Assembly: GCF_030253575.1 (NCBI RefSeq)
Contig: NC_080557.1
Coordinates: forward strand, 19,432,501-19,496,500
Direction: 5' to 3'
DNA length: 64,000 nucleotides
Source: Rhododendron vialii
Taxonomy: Eukaryota > Streptophyta > Magnoliopsida > Ericales > Ericaceae
The translations under genes were made by a program, and so were the position numbers. The notes beneath the pieces are model-generated. The model was not told where the DNA came from. It saw only the letters and a list, made by a program, of their open reading frames with translations, and did not search any database. This document shows positions 45,362-55,586 of this stretch, one piece after another; within the stretch, counting starts at the first letter, position 1; each line of letters opens with the position of its first letter.

Positions 45362-45800
45362 TTTACAAAAAAGATGAAAGAAATGGTACCGTTGTCTCCT
45401 ATTCTCTTTATCCTCTTTTGTTTGAAAGTAAGTTACCCAACAAGAGGGATGGATTGCATTCTCGTTTTAGTTCGTTTCTTCTCTCTTCGAACTTAGGTCA
45501 CCTATGGTTTTCTTTTCTCTCCTAATTTCTGAAAGAATTGGAGGTCTGCTGAAAGAAAACTTTCAGCACATGCTTTTACCAATTACCACAAGATGTGCAT
45601 TCGTATCACTTTGTAACCAACATTATCACGACAAATCGTTCAACATACCCTGTGTTTGTGCTGATGTTTTATTGAACCTTCAGAGATGTGGCTTTCCAAG
45701 TGCAATTTTTACATGCATATGCAGCTGAAAATATTTCAACAGGGAATGGAGAATCCTTTGGGCACCAGCTGGAAGAGGGAGAAACCTTAGCTGTTTTTAT
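44640..45800. other. Intergenic DNA with a G-rich patch
   Basis: 45050-45270 is G-rich (many GGGG runs) and gives open frames on both strands that are rich in Gly or Pro and have no domain. A (GT)n tract lies at 45331-45355. No supported gene. Confidence 0.5.
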
Positions 45801-45817
45801 TCTACCAATGCTTATAA

Positions 45818-46168
45818 TTATGCTAGATTGCTTCTTACTAGTTCATCGAAGTTATCTTCTTCAGTGATATTCTGTGAAGGCATATATTGTATATGAACGC
45901 CTAAAAATTGTTCAAATATTCTCTTTGCTTCGTATGCCAAACGAACTATTCTCGACCCACTGTAATTTTCCTTGATATTTAACACTGCTCCAACATGGCT
46001 TTCTGTTTCATATATCCGTGCCAGTGTGCCACAGACTTTGTCATTTGTGGTGGTGTTCATGTATTCATGTAGGGAATGATTATTGGGATTCTTAAGTAAA
46101 ACTTTTAGGTTTCGTGAAATTTGACTTGATCTTGACTGTGTGATTAATTTTATTCTCTCTGAATGCAA
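45818..46168 (-). other. Unassigned open frame, 116 codons
   Basis: The frame has mixed amino-acid composition (for example SHVGAVLNIKENYSG and EAKRIFEQFLGVHIQYMP) and no repeat origin. I recognise no family, signal peptide or splice context. It could be a gene fragment or chance. Confidence 0.2.
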
Positions 46169-47246
46169 TTAGTTAGGCAACATTTTGTTATTTTAGTTAA
46201 AGGAAAAAAAGATATCCTCTTCATTCATGATGTATCATTTAGTGGTTATGCTTTTGAAATGAAAATTTTTCTTCCTGATTTTGATTGTGGATATTGGCTC
46301 CCTGCCTCGTGCCTCTCCTTGATTTTGGAGCACTTGTTGCGTTTTCTGGTTCCCCTTTGAATTCATCTTGTGCAATTTACTTGAATACACCCTCCACAAG
46401 AGTAGATAGTTGCTCAAATTCCCATCTAGTTTGCAGCATAGCAACTGTTTGTTCTCTGGTTTCAATATTGTCCAATTTGGTACAATTTGCTTCAAAGGTG
46501 AAAGGTTTTGAGTGTACCTGGCCTGTATCGGTCAAATTACTTTACCAGTTGCAATAGTTTCTCTGTTCCGATTTCGTTAGACAAGTGTCTTGGATATGCA
46601 AGTGGTTCAAATATAAGACTATAATACGGCCTCCACTAGCTTACATTACCAAACACCCTTATTCAAAATGAAGGCAGACCTCTTATAGGGGTGGCTCAAT
46701 TGATGATTTGGGGGATGGATCGTTTATTTTTCCCACTGTTCCTTTTTGATTTTCCATAAGACCTATTCTTGTACTTATACTATATTGCTTCTTACCACTT
46801 GGAGATCGACTTTGTTAGTCATTGCCTTGATTTTTTTTTTTTTTTGAAGCATACGATATTTTGAATGAGAAGAAAGCTTCAGTTTCTTGGTTTACTAGCA
46901 GTTTATGGGTAATTGATGATATATCTATTCCTCCATCAATAAATTGTGATTAGTAGTTATCTGTGATTTGATAGAAGAAACTGAGATGCCATCTAACGAT
47001 GATTTGATTGCGTAGCAATTGTTTATGATTATGGGGAAATTTTGATGACATCAACTATTTTGGTTCTGGATATTATATAGGGCAAAGTCCAATATTATAT
47101 ACCTGTCTTTTTTTGTTTATTGTTTTTCCTCTTGCATTATCTATATCTACTCCACTTACAGAGAAAGAGAGACAAAATAGTATTCTTGAGGTCTTCAGGT
47201 ATCTTGAACAAGATCTTTAGTTAAGCTCTTATGCTTTGTACTATCT

Positions 47247-47780
47247 TTAGCTAAGCATTTTCAGAATGTTAACTGCTATTGTAGACAACTGAAATGCGTC
47301 ATTGTTTCTTTCCATTAGCGGAGAAGCCAGGCCTCTGTCCTTGAACCTGTCTTCACAAGTGGTAAGAGAAGTGAGTACTGCATTTGTTCCTTCACTAGCC
47401 TCCTGGTACTTCCGGGACTTGTAGTCATCCACCACCTCTTCTAGGTCACTGATGGTATTGGAGTAAAGTTCCAAACAGTCACTCAAGCATGCATTGAGGT
47501 CTGGCTCTGAAGTATCATCCTTCAAATCTTCAATGTAGCTCTTTGTGTTGGTCACGTTCTTCATAATGAGCTCAAGTGTCACGGACCCCATGGTTGCGAG
47601 ACTAGGGTAGTAGTCCTCGTCCCAAGCTGCTTCAAGTGAAGTCTTACAGAACGCATACTTCACTTTTGGAGTGTCCTTTGATATTAGTTTGCAGGTGTTT
47701 CGGATTAGCTTGTTGCCTGTTGCACCATGGAAGGTGAACAGGAAGAAGAAGAGGGGGAAAAGAGAGAATAAAGACCTCAT
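47247..47780 (-). CDS. Secreted invertase/pectin methylesterase inhibitor-like protein
   Basis: Single-exon gene of 177 residues. I choose the Met at 47780, not the upstream frame start at 47819. The signal peptide MRSLFSLFPLFFFLFTFHGATG begins there, and the TATA-like ACTATAAAC (47832-47840) is only about 55 bp away. The mature part has the four canonical PMEI-fold cysteines (NTCKLIS, AFCKTSL, LSDCLELY, TTCEDRF) and ends SPLMERNNDAFQLSTIAVNI. Such proteins form a four-helix bundle that blocks cell-wall or vacuolar invertase, or pectin methylesterase. Which enzyme is targeted cannot be told. The overall look, with CEDRF...SPL near the end, resembles the Pla a 1 putative invertase inhibitors. 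Confidence 0.92.
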   Translation of the reverse strand: MRSLFSLFPLFFFLFTFHGATGNKLIRNTCKLISKDTPKVKYAFCKTSLEAAWDEDYYPSLATMGSVTLELIMKNVTNTKSYIEDLKDDTSEPDLNACLSDCLELYSNTISDLEEVVDDYKSRKYQEASEGTNAVLTSLTTCEDRFKDRGLASPLMERNNDAFQLSTIAVNILKMLS

Positions 47781-47831
47781 TTTTCTTGTTGTGTGGTGTG
47801 GGGTATTCTGTTGTATCATATCAGAATGACA

Positions 47832-47840
47832 GTTTATAGT
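47832..47840 (-). promoter_or_regulatory. TATA-like box of the 47247 inhibitor gene
   Basis: ACTATAAAC on the minus strand, about 50-60 bp before the chosen start. The sequence around it (GTTTATAGTCGTGGGG on the plus strand) is almost identical upstream of the 49793 gene. Confidence 0.6.
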
Positions 47841-48094
47841 CGTGGGGAAAATGGGTTGTCATAGTGAGTCTGAAACAAAGTTGTTAGTGGATGAAGGTAG
47901 GAATGAATGTTTTGAAGGCTTTCTGGCTGCTGTCTCAATCGACTGTGTGATATGTTTCATTGTTTGCTAATATTTGGTGGTTCCGGCACATGCAAAATCT
48001 GATGGCCATTGTTTTTCTGGTGGATATAAAGTGCACAAGGCTCCCCCTTAAAATAGTTTTAGAAACAAATTAGTCGTGATTACATATTTGTATT

Positions 48095-48256
48095 GGGAAA
48101 TGATTTCCACTCTCCCTTCTTTATATCCACACTCCTTTTTTTGTCTTTTAGTGGAAAAATTCATACACTTTCAACACTAAAAAAAAAAAAAAAAAACAGA
48201 GAGAAAGAAAAAGAGGATTGTGGATATCAACAAAGGGAGTGTGAAAATCACTCCCC
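48095..48256. mobile_element. MITE, 162 bp, with 8-bp target duplication
   Basis: The termini GGGAAATGATTTCCACTCTC and (reverse complement of right end) GGGGAGTGATTTTCACACTC pair through about 40 bases. Perfect flanking 8-mers TTTGTATT are at 48087-48094 and 48257-48264. The 8-bp duplication fits the hAT superfamily. The TIR resembles that at 14909-15027. Confidence 0.88.
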
Positions 48257-48324
48257 TTTGTATTTGGCATTAGATCCTGAGAACCTAGTGACGTCACTTC
48301 TTCCATAGGGAGTCTTACTAGAAT

Positions 48325-48540
48325 TACAGCCCCTGCTGTCCATTTGGTAGGAAGTTCAGATTAGATAGCTTAGATAGTGAGTCAAACGGAGATGGCATGA
48401 AAACTGAGTTACTAACTAGCCATTGGATGGTTATAGATATACCAATTGATAGAATAAATAAGAGGTGATATCATCTTCTGCTTTATCTGAAATCTCTAGC
48501 TTGAACTCCTCAATTGGGCCATTACAATGCTGGTAAGAGT
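48325..48540. pseudogene. Inverted fragments of the acyl carrier protein exon 2
   Basis: 48325-48385 (plus strand) matches the intron end and start of exon 2 of the gene at 41449 (ACAGCxCCTxCTGT, TGTCCATTT, TTAGATAGCTTAGA). 48400-48535 matches the remainder of that exon, but on the minus strand (ATTGTAATGGCCC, GAGGAGTTCAAGCT, ATAACCATCCAATGGCTAG with the final codons). Stops and indels are frequent. This is a rearranged partial copy linked to the local duplications. Confidence 0.8.
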
Positions 48541-48554
48541 ACTTTTTGAAAACC

Positions 48555-48558
<4 letters not shown>

Positions 48559-48590
<32 letters not shown>
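48559..48590. repeat. (GA)n microsatellite
   Basis: About 16 GA units beside the rearranged carrier-protein fragment. It may have served as a break or slippage site (inference). Confidence 0.9.
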
Positions 48591-48591
<1 letters not shown>

Positions 48592-49792
48592 TCTGATAGT
48601 TCGAATAATCTGCCTTGACTGGAAATGCCCCCTTTTAATTATGCCCTTTGGAATGAAATGTTTCCAAGCTCATTTGAACAGTGGATACTGGTTCATTTAA
48701 ACTGTGGAAAATGGTTCTCTACCTCCTCTCCCCCTTTAATTTTTGAGCACATTTGGCACGTAGTAGTTCAGCGCAAAGTTTCATTGTTCCTACCTTGAAT
48801 CCATTTGGGAATTAACATGAATTACTTCCTCTAGATAGCTGGAATGATCTTTTCTCCGCAGAATTTGTGGCAATGAAAGCTGAGTCCTATCTTTATTTGC
48901 TCAAATTTGTTTTCTTGGCTTGGAGCATAACAACCGATTAGTAGTGAATGTTCGATCGGAAATTGTCCAATTTGGTAAAAATCTTTCTAGATGAAAGGTT
49001 TTGAATTTCCCAGCTAATATCAAGCCCTAGAAGTCTATGCAGCTCTCTAGGAGATGTTCGAATTGGGTTCAAAGTTCAAACCTTTCAAAACGCTGCAACA
49101 CTTCTTTCACACTGAACAGTAACCCATAGGTCCCATAATGGCAGATCTTCATACAATTTATTACAAAAAAAGGAATTGCATCTTGCGGGGTATGGATAAA
49201 ATCCATAGTTTGATGAATGAATTATCGCATCTTGTTCTGGACTCTGATAGTGATGCCAGGTTTATCCTTCAAATTTGTTTATTTATGTTATTCCAGAATA
49301 GCAATGCTTATGTTTATACTGGATTACGTCTTACCACTTTTTTTTTGTTTGAGAATGGTCTTACCACTTAAAGACAGTTCTATCTCTTTCTTTTTCGATG
49401 AAGGCATACATGATACGAGTGTTTGGATGAGCAAGTGCCTAGGCATGTACTTTTCTCTTAAAATGTGTACTGAGATGTCAGCTTATAACTATTTTGGTTT
49501 TTAGTAGTCGATAATGATACTCATTTATTTCAGCTAACTCACAAGGGACAGTTTCAAGTCTATTTATAGCCGAAATTTTGAATCAACTAGCTTGGCTGCA
49601 CTCTGTTATATTGTATTGCCTGTATTCTGCTTTGTTTGGATTTATATCCTTTGCGTTATTTTGTCGTGTCTTCATTTTGATATATACTATTTGCGTTATC
49701 ATGATTTATTTCACCCGCAGAGAAAGTGAGAAAGACAAGCAACTAAGACTCTTGACCATTTATTTATTACTAGGCAGGTTACTGCTTCTCCA

Positions 49793-50356
49793 TCAATGGT
49801 GCATGCTCAAGATGTGAAGTGCTATTGCAGTCAACTGAACTGCCTTGTTGTATCTTTTTGTTAGTGGTGAAACTAGACCTCTGTTCTTGAACCGTTCTTC
49901 ACAAGTAGTAAGAAAAGCAAGGGCTGCAGTTGCTTCTTCTCTTACTTCTGTGTACTTCTGAGACTTGTAACTCTTCACTGCCTTCTCCAGCTCATCAATT
50001 GCATCCGAGTGAAGTTTGAAGCAGTCCTGCAAGCGTGTCCTGACATGCGGCTGTGAACTATTGTTCTTCCATGCTTTAATCTGATATTCGACGATATAGC
50101 TACTTGTGTCCGTAACACTGTTTTTTACGAGTGTGAGTGATACAGAACCAAGTGCTTCAAGATTCGGGTAATAGTACCTCTCCCAAGCTGCTTGAAGGGA
50201 CGTTTTACAGAAGTCGTACTTCACGTTTGAAGTGTCTTGTGATATAAGTTTGCAGGTGTCGCGGATGAGTTTGTTGCCTGTTGCACCATGGAAGGTCAAT
50301 GGGAACAAGAGTAGAAAGAGCGAGATGGGGAAGAGAGAGAAGAAAGAGAACCTCAT
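49793..50356 (-). CDS. Secreted invertase/pectin methylesterase inhibitor-like protein
   Basis: Single-exon gene of 187 residues with a strong signal peptide, MRFSFFSLFPISLFLLLFPL, ending near HGATG. The PMEI cysteines are conserved (DTCKLIS, DFCKTSL, LQDCFKLH, TTCEERF). The C-terminus SPLTKRYNKAVQLTAIALHI matches its neighbour at 47247, including the NKLIR start of the mature chain. It is most likely an apoplastic or vacuolar inhibitor of invertase or pectin methylesterase. The paralogue to the left has one additional cysteine just before the third canonical one; here it is Arg. The gene, promoter and flanks are part of a repeated unit. Confidence 0.92.
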   Translation of the reverse strand: MRFSFFSLFPISLFLLLFPLTFHGATGNKLIRDTCKLISQDTSNVKYDFCKTSLQAAWERYYYPNLEALGSVSLTLVKNSVTDTSSYIVEYQIKAWKNNSSQPHVRTRLQDCFKLHSDAIDELEKAVKSYKSQKYTEVREEATAALAFLTTCEERFKNRGLVSPLTKRYNKAVQLTAIALHILSMHH

Positions 50357-50400
50357 TTTTCCAGGGTGCTGGTGTGGTGTTGTGTTGTGTCAGAATGAAA

Positions 50401-50410
50401 GTTTATAGTC
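50401..50410 (-). promoter_or_regulatory. TATA-like box of the 49793 inhibitor gene
   Basis: GACTATAAAC on the minus strand, about 45-55 bp before the start codon. It lies in a promoter block shared with the 47247 gene. Confidence 0.6.
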
Positions 50411-50999
50411 GTGGGGAGAATGGGTTGTTATAGTGAGTCTGAAACAAAGTCTTATCGAACGAAAGGAGTAATGTTTTGAAGGCTGTCTGGTTGATGTCCA
50501 AATCGACTTTGTGATGTGTTTCATTGTTCGCGAACGGGTGCTAGCACATGTAATATCTTCAAAATTTGATTGGGATGTGAGAGATCGACAGTTTGTTAAG
50601 GATTGGGTGATTTGGACAGAAAAGAAAAAGAAAATGATCACTCTACTATCTCGTCACCTGTCTGGATGGGTTAAGCGCACTCCAACAGTAGGGGATGGCA
50701 ACTTTACCGTAATTGGTGAGTACCCGAACCGATCCAGACTTATCACGTAGTTTTTCTTTTTCTTTTTTTGAACTTTTGTTGCCCGTGGAGCTGTATTTGG
50801 AACCAAATTGAACTGAAATTGAACAGAAATAGATCCGGATAATATGCTAGAGCTACTGAATTAGTACCAATCATAAAGTAACCTAGTAAATAGCCGTAAT
50901 CAACAGTTTAATTTCATTCTAGTTTTTACGGCGTAAAGCAAAGGTTGTTATTCACAATTTGCGCATAAAAATACGTTTGACGAGATTTTCGACATTACC

Positions 51000-51113
51000 C
51001 TTGTTATTTAGAATTCGTGACTTCCAAAATAGAATGCCGAATAAACAAAATGGGACCTTGTTATTTAGAATTCGTGACTTCCAAAATAGAACGCCGAATA
51101 AACAAAACGGGAT
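51000..51113. repeat. 57-bp tandem duplication
   Basis: Two copies of TTGTTATTTAGAATTCGTGA... (from about 51000 and 51058) differ at two or three positions. They give paired IRDFQNR frames on one strand, which are artefacts. Confidence 0.9.
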
Positions 51114-51340
51114 AGAGAGAGTGATTTTTAAGATACTTTTTAAAGTTATTCTCGGCCTAAAAAGAGAAGCATAAGCGTTGGCAAATAAGTTGGCGAATTC
51201 CTTGAGAAGCCATAATTTTGAAACCGTTATCGAAAAGATGTTGTCAGACACGACAAGAGCAATCATGTATGGGCATATTCTATGCGTTTAGTAACTGCTA
51301 TGGACGCATATAGATGCGAAAGAATCCGGTAGCTATCACT

Positions 51341-52113
51341 TAGGGATGAAGCAAGGGAGAGGCCAGTAGGGGCGGTCGCCCCTATAAGGGAAAAAAAGAA
51401 ACATTACTATTATATGTAAAAAAAAAAAAAAAATTCCTATGAAAGCATATAGGCTTGCCTCTGTGTAGAATTTTGAAAAAAAAATATAATTGTATCTTTT
51501 GAACTACGAGGATACCAACATTAATTACTAAAAGCTAATAGCTAAAATATAACAAAAAATAAAACTATAGGGTTAATATTGTGAATATTCAAGTAATAAA
51601 CTTTCACCTTTCATTAGATAGGTTTAGTGTTTTATAGTTTTATTTCTTTTTGCCCTAAAATCTCAATGGCACATCAAATCCCCTCTCTCTCTCTCTCTCT
51701 CTCACACTCTCTTTTGGCACAAACATTCCCAATCGTTAAAACTTCAAAGGCAATTTTGAGAAAATAGAGATAAAGGAAACCCTAAGCAATTTTGGTGAAA
51801 TTTAAGTTGAAGGTATGTCTTTTCCCAATTGTTGTTCTAGACTTCTTCTAATTCTTTGTTTTTTGACTGGTAAAATCAAGTAACATGAAAGTCCATGTAC
51901 CAAATTCGTCCAGTTATGATGAATGAAAAAAAAAGATGAACAATAAAGAAAAATAAGACACATACATCAAGAATGATCTCATTAGTTAAACCGATTTATG
52001 TATTTATATTATTTTGAGTTTTAATGTATTTACGTGATTATGCATGTGTATTTATATTTTTTTCTCGCATGCACGGTCGCCCCTGCGTAGTGAAATTCCT
52101 GGTTCTGTCCCTG
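51341..52113. mobile_element. Probable non-autonomous hAT-like element, 770 bp
   Basis: Left end TAGGGATGAAGCAAGGGAG, right end (reverse complement) CAGGGACAGAACCAGGAAT. Inner GGGGCGGTCGCCCC and GGGGCGACCG blocks follow. The C/TAGGG terminus is typical of plant hAT elements. Flanks (CTATCACT and AGCACTAG) do not match cleanly. It contains a CT microsatellite (about 51682-51702) and no coding frame. Confidence 0.55.
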
Positions 52114-52968
52114 AGCACTAGCAGATGTGTCTGAAATTGTCCCGTGCACGTGGGTTCCACACGGTACATGTGGAGATCAAACACACAGTTTCAAACATAC
52201 ATGTGTCTGAATCTATGCACATCCGTTCGTGTTCGTGACGTTTTTGATGCGCATTGCGTTGGAAGTATGGGAATCGCAAACGTTGAGACCATAACTACCT
52301 CTAAGAGTTCACTTCTGAATCAAGACTACGTACCTAGCACTAGAATTCGACATTATCTAGAGTTGTCGATCAACACTTGGTTTGGAAACAAAGCCTCAGA
52401 CAAAAGATCAATTATAAGTCACTCTTTCATTGAAATGTCACAATTAAGCTACAATCATTAGCAAGCAATGTTTCCTTGATACTGAGACTAATTACCACAG
52501 GGCAACTTACCTCTAAATTGATCAGTTTATCTTAAAGGCTTAGCCTCTGGACATACGTGAGATTGAGTAGTTTAAAATCGGAGCAAAACCCTGAACACCA
52601 TCGATCTCCCGTACACAAATAATAATCGAAAAAATAAGAATCTATCGCAGAAATACATCGGTGTGATCTTTTAAAAATGCTTAAATAAAAATCATCTTCC
52701 TCAAAGAGTAAGTAGTCTCTCAACCCCCTTTTGTTTGTCCCATTCTCTAGAACTTGCGTTTTCTCAGAAAAAATAAGTACGGTAATATTTCTGTGGATAC
52801 TTAATTTTTTTTTTTTTTGCACCCATTAAAAAAGTCCAATTCGATCTTTTACAATGGCACAAAAAATTACGAAATTTAAGAATATATTTCCCTTCCAAAA
52901 AATGTACTATCTTTTTTTAAACAGAGACAAACAAAAGGGGACAGAGTAGCGACTACTAGTAGAAAGAA
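52114..52968. other. Intergenic DNA downstream of the split inhibitor gene
   Basis: No recognisable gene. Short frames have no motif. Confidence 0.5.
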
Positions 52969-53287
52969 TCAAGAGCCGCGAGAGCCGCTCCCAATCAGGT
53001 GCACAATGGAAAGAGCCAACGCAGATAAATGGAAAGTATCATTGTTTCCCTTTGACAATGGAGAAACCACACCTTCCTTCTCCATGAAACCATCTTCACA
53101 AGTGGAAGCAGCATCCATTACAGAGGTCAAATGGATGTTGGCATCCACATAATCCTTGGAATTGTATTGTTTCATTGCCTGCTTTGATGAAGATATTGCA
53201 CCGTTATAAAGACCCAAGCAGTCTTGCAAGCATTCCTTCACAAATGGGTCCAACTTCTTCTTCTTCAATAGCTGTTTGACTTGGCAC
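52969..53287 (-). CDS. Invertase/PMEI-type inhibitor, second coding segment
   Basis: Codes for the last 105 residues: helix residues after the break (CQVKQLLKKKKLDPFVKEC), the third canonical cysteine (LQDCLGLY), QYNSKDYVDANIHLTS, the fourth cysteine (STCEDGFMEKEGVVSPLS) and the ending LSALALSIVHLIGS. These motifs strongly recall Pla a 1-type inhibitors. The segment begins after CACCAG and joins the first segment (54755-55023) in phase, giving 588 nt in total, 195 residues plus stop. It is more diverged from the other three cluster members than they are from one another. Confidence 0.88.
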
Positions 53288-54754
53288 CTGGTGGACCACC
53301 AAAAACCCACTAAACCTTAGAGGTTTTTTTTTTTTAACGGCAAATTGGTTTTTTATTAATCCTTGAAACTGTTACAATGATTATAAAAAGATAAGGAATG
53401 ATGGCATCAAAGCCTAAGCAAAGTTAAGAACTATCATCTACCCACCCAAGACCCAAATCGTAGGTTAGTACTTGGCTCCAAGAGCAGAGTTGGTATTTGG
53501 ACTCGAGAGTGGCTCTGTTCGATGGAGTTGTTACATTTTGAGAGGCATATTGAGATACTATTATCATGATCCAAACAGTTAATATTTTTTTAAAATCGCA
53601 ATCATTACATTATTTGTTTAAATTATCAAGTTGTACATTTGGATCGATGGTTGTTCGGCTAAATAAGCCGAATGGCTTATTTTTTTGTCCTTATTTAAAA
53701 AAAATTCGCATTTGTTAGTTTTTCGTCAATTTTTTGGAGATTATTGCTTCGTCATGATGAGAGGAATCTAAAAAATAAAAAATTACGATCGAAACCTAAT
53801 TTTTTTGAATAAAGAAAAAAATAAGCCAATTTTTTCTTCTTTATTATAAAAAATTGGATTTCGATCATAATTTTTTACTTTTTGAATTCCTCTTGTCATG
53901 AATAATCAATAACCCCCAAAAAAATTGACAAAAAAACTAACAAATGCAAAAAAATTTGAATAAAGATAAAAAAATAAACTAAGTGACTTATTTAGCCGAA
54001 CAACTAAGTGCCACACCGAATGACAAGTTATTATCCTAAAACCGTATTTGTCTTTGTAAGGCAAGGGGCCACTAAACAAGACAAAAGAATGTGCAATGAT
54101 GTAACAATAAGTCTCTAGATTAAACCATAAAAAACGAGAAGATATAATGAAGTAGTAAAGGAATGTTATAAATCAAAATTTAGATTTTGATAAACCTATC
54201 GATATCCGGTGAAGTAACCAGATGAACGGTTTAGATCGACAATTAACGCATCGTGGGGTTCAAAATGATGATGGTGAAAAATTCATAGTTTCCGCTGTCT
54301 GCGGAAGGAATTTAATCTCTATATCGAACATGCACGATCTAAGAGAGTCACAAAAATTAAGTAGAAAAATAGCCGAAAAGCACCTAAAAATGCAAAAGAC
54401 CGACTTTTTATTTTTTAATGTGAGGGGTGGTTATATCATATGCATGGTTTGAAATATCCGTGAAACAATACAATATTGGTATCCGCTGATACGTATACAT
54501 GGTATCGTCTGTGATGACTGATACGGTCAAAATTACGGCCAAAATGGGCGGTTATGTAAGGTTGGTATGTGTGATATGTTGTGCGAAATTTTAAAAAATT
54601 TACATCTCCGATCACCGGTATCGAGTTTATGACATATTTTCACAAACTAACGGAAACAAGAGCAAAAAAAGGTGAGAGTTATCAAAGTCTCATCGTTTCT
54701 ACACCGCAAAACGAAATGGAAAATGAAAAAAAGTATCAAACAGAGCGAGCGCAC
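53288..54754 (-). other. Intron or insertion splitting the inhibitor gene
   Basis: A 1467-bp segment lies between the two coding halves. On the gene strand the boundaries are CACCAG|GTGC at both ends: the 10-bp sequence occurs at 54751-54760 and again at 53284-53293. Splicing at AG|GT (GTGCGC donor, CCACCAG acceptor) or precise removal of one repeat copy plus the segment yields the same uninterrupted frame. Paralogues at 47247 and 49793 have no interruption here. The donor is weak by plant standards. The segment contains a foldback MITE (53650-54004) and no coding frame. Confidence 0.75.
53650..54004. mobile_element. Foldback MITE, 355 bp
   Basis: Left arm TTGTTCGGCTAAATAAG pairs with the right end CTTATTTAGCCGAACAA. 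Pairing extends over most of the element (GCATTTGTTAGTTTTT and AAAAAACTAACAAATGC; ATTTTTTACTTTTTGAATTC and its partner). It could form a near-complete hairpin. It lies inside the intron or insert of the split inhibitor gene. No clear target duplication was found. Confidence 0.8.
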
Positions 54755-55023
54755 CTGGTGTCTGTCACGTTGTAATAGACCAGTCGGATAGAGATCTTTC
54801 CGAGACCAACGAGGGCAGCGCAGCGGCTGGCGGGGGCTGCCTGGAGGGAAGAAGTGCAGAAACCAAAGTTGACGTTTGGGTCAAATCGTGAGCATGTTTT
54901 GCAGGTTTCGTATATGAGGTTTTGGGCTGTTGCTATGCCACCACGGGAGCATGTGAACAAGAAGAGGAGAGAGAGAGAGAAGAGGAAGAGGAGAGAGAGA
55001 TGCATGGAGATGATGATCCTCAT
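54755..55023 (-). CDS. Invertase/PMEI-type inhibitor, first coding segment
   Basis: Starts at the ATG at 55023, 60-70 bp after a TATA-like box. It encodes a signal peptide (MHLSLLFLFSLSLLFLFTCS), then IYETCKTCSRFDPNVNFGFC with the first two canonical cysteines, then GLGKISIRLVYYNVTDT. The last codon is split (AG|G) at the boundary. A second in-frame Met seven residues in is an alternative start. Without removal of the following segment the protein would stop a few codons later, and the four-helix fold would be incomplete. Confidence 0.88.
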
Positions 55024-55082
55024 TTGATGTTGTTGTTGTTGGGTTATGGCATTATTCTTGTTTCTTCCCTAAGGGGATGCGG

Positions 55083-55092
55083 TTTTTATATG
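55083..55092 (-). promoter_or_regulatory. TATA-like box of the split inhibitor gene
   Basis: CATATAAAAACC on the minus strand, about 65 bp before the start codon. It is followed by an AACAACAACAACATC-type leader, favourable for plant translation. Confidence 0.65.
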
Positions 55093-55186
55093 TAGTAAAA
55101 GGGGAATGGGGAGTGTTTGGATTCCGTGGAGAAACAATTTATCCACGTGACATTGGATGTCTTTATTTGGAAGCATCATTCCAAAT

Positions 55187-55586
55187 CAGAAAGTCTACAG
55201 TTTCCGATCGGGAAATCCCGATCGGAATCCCGCCGCCCCGCCGGGCACGCTCCGGTCATCAGACGGCCGATTCCGAGCCGTCCAAAAATTCTAAAAAAAA
55301 AAAACCGAGTGGGCCTAAGCAAGAATAAATGGCATCCGACGTGTATAAGTGGCCGATCCAAGTACTCCATTTTTGGCTGATCCAAACACTTCATTTATGG
55401 CCGATCCAAACACAAAAATGGAGTGCTTGGATCGGCCACTTACACATGTCGGACGCCGTTTATTCTCGCAAGGCCCACTCGGTTTTTTTTTTTTAGAATT
55501 TTTGGACGGCTCGGATCGGCCGTCCGATGGCCGAAGCGTTCCCGGCGGGACGTCGGGATTCCGATCGGGAAGTGTAGACTTGCTCC
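55187..55586. mobile_element. Foldback MITE, 400 bp, with 8-bp target duplication
   Basis: The arms (AAGTCTACAGTTTCC... and ...GAAGTGTAGACTT) pair through TTCCGATCGGGA, GGACGGCTCGG, CCGAGTGGGCC and GTGGCCGATCC, so nearly the whole element forms a hairpin. Identical 8-mers TTCCAAAT flank it (55179-55186 and 55587-55594). The size of the duplication suggests hAT. It sits about 100 bp upstream of the TATA box of the split inhibitor gene. Confidence 0.85.
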
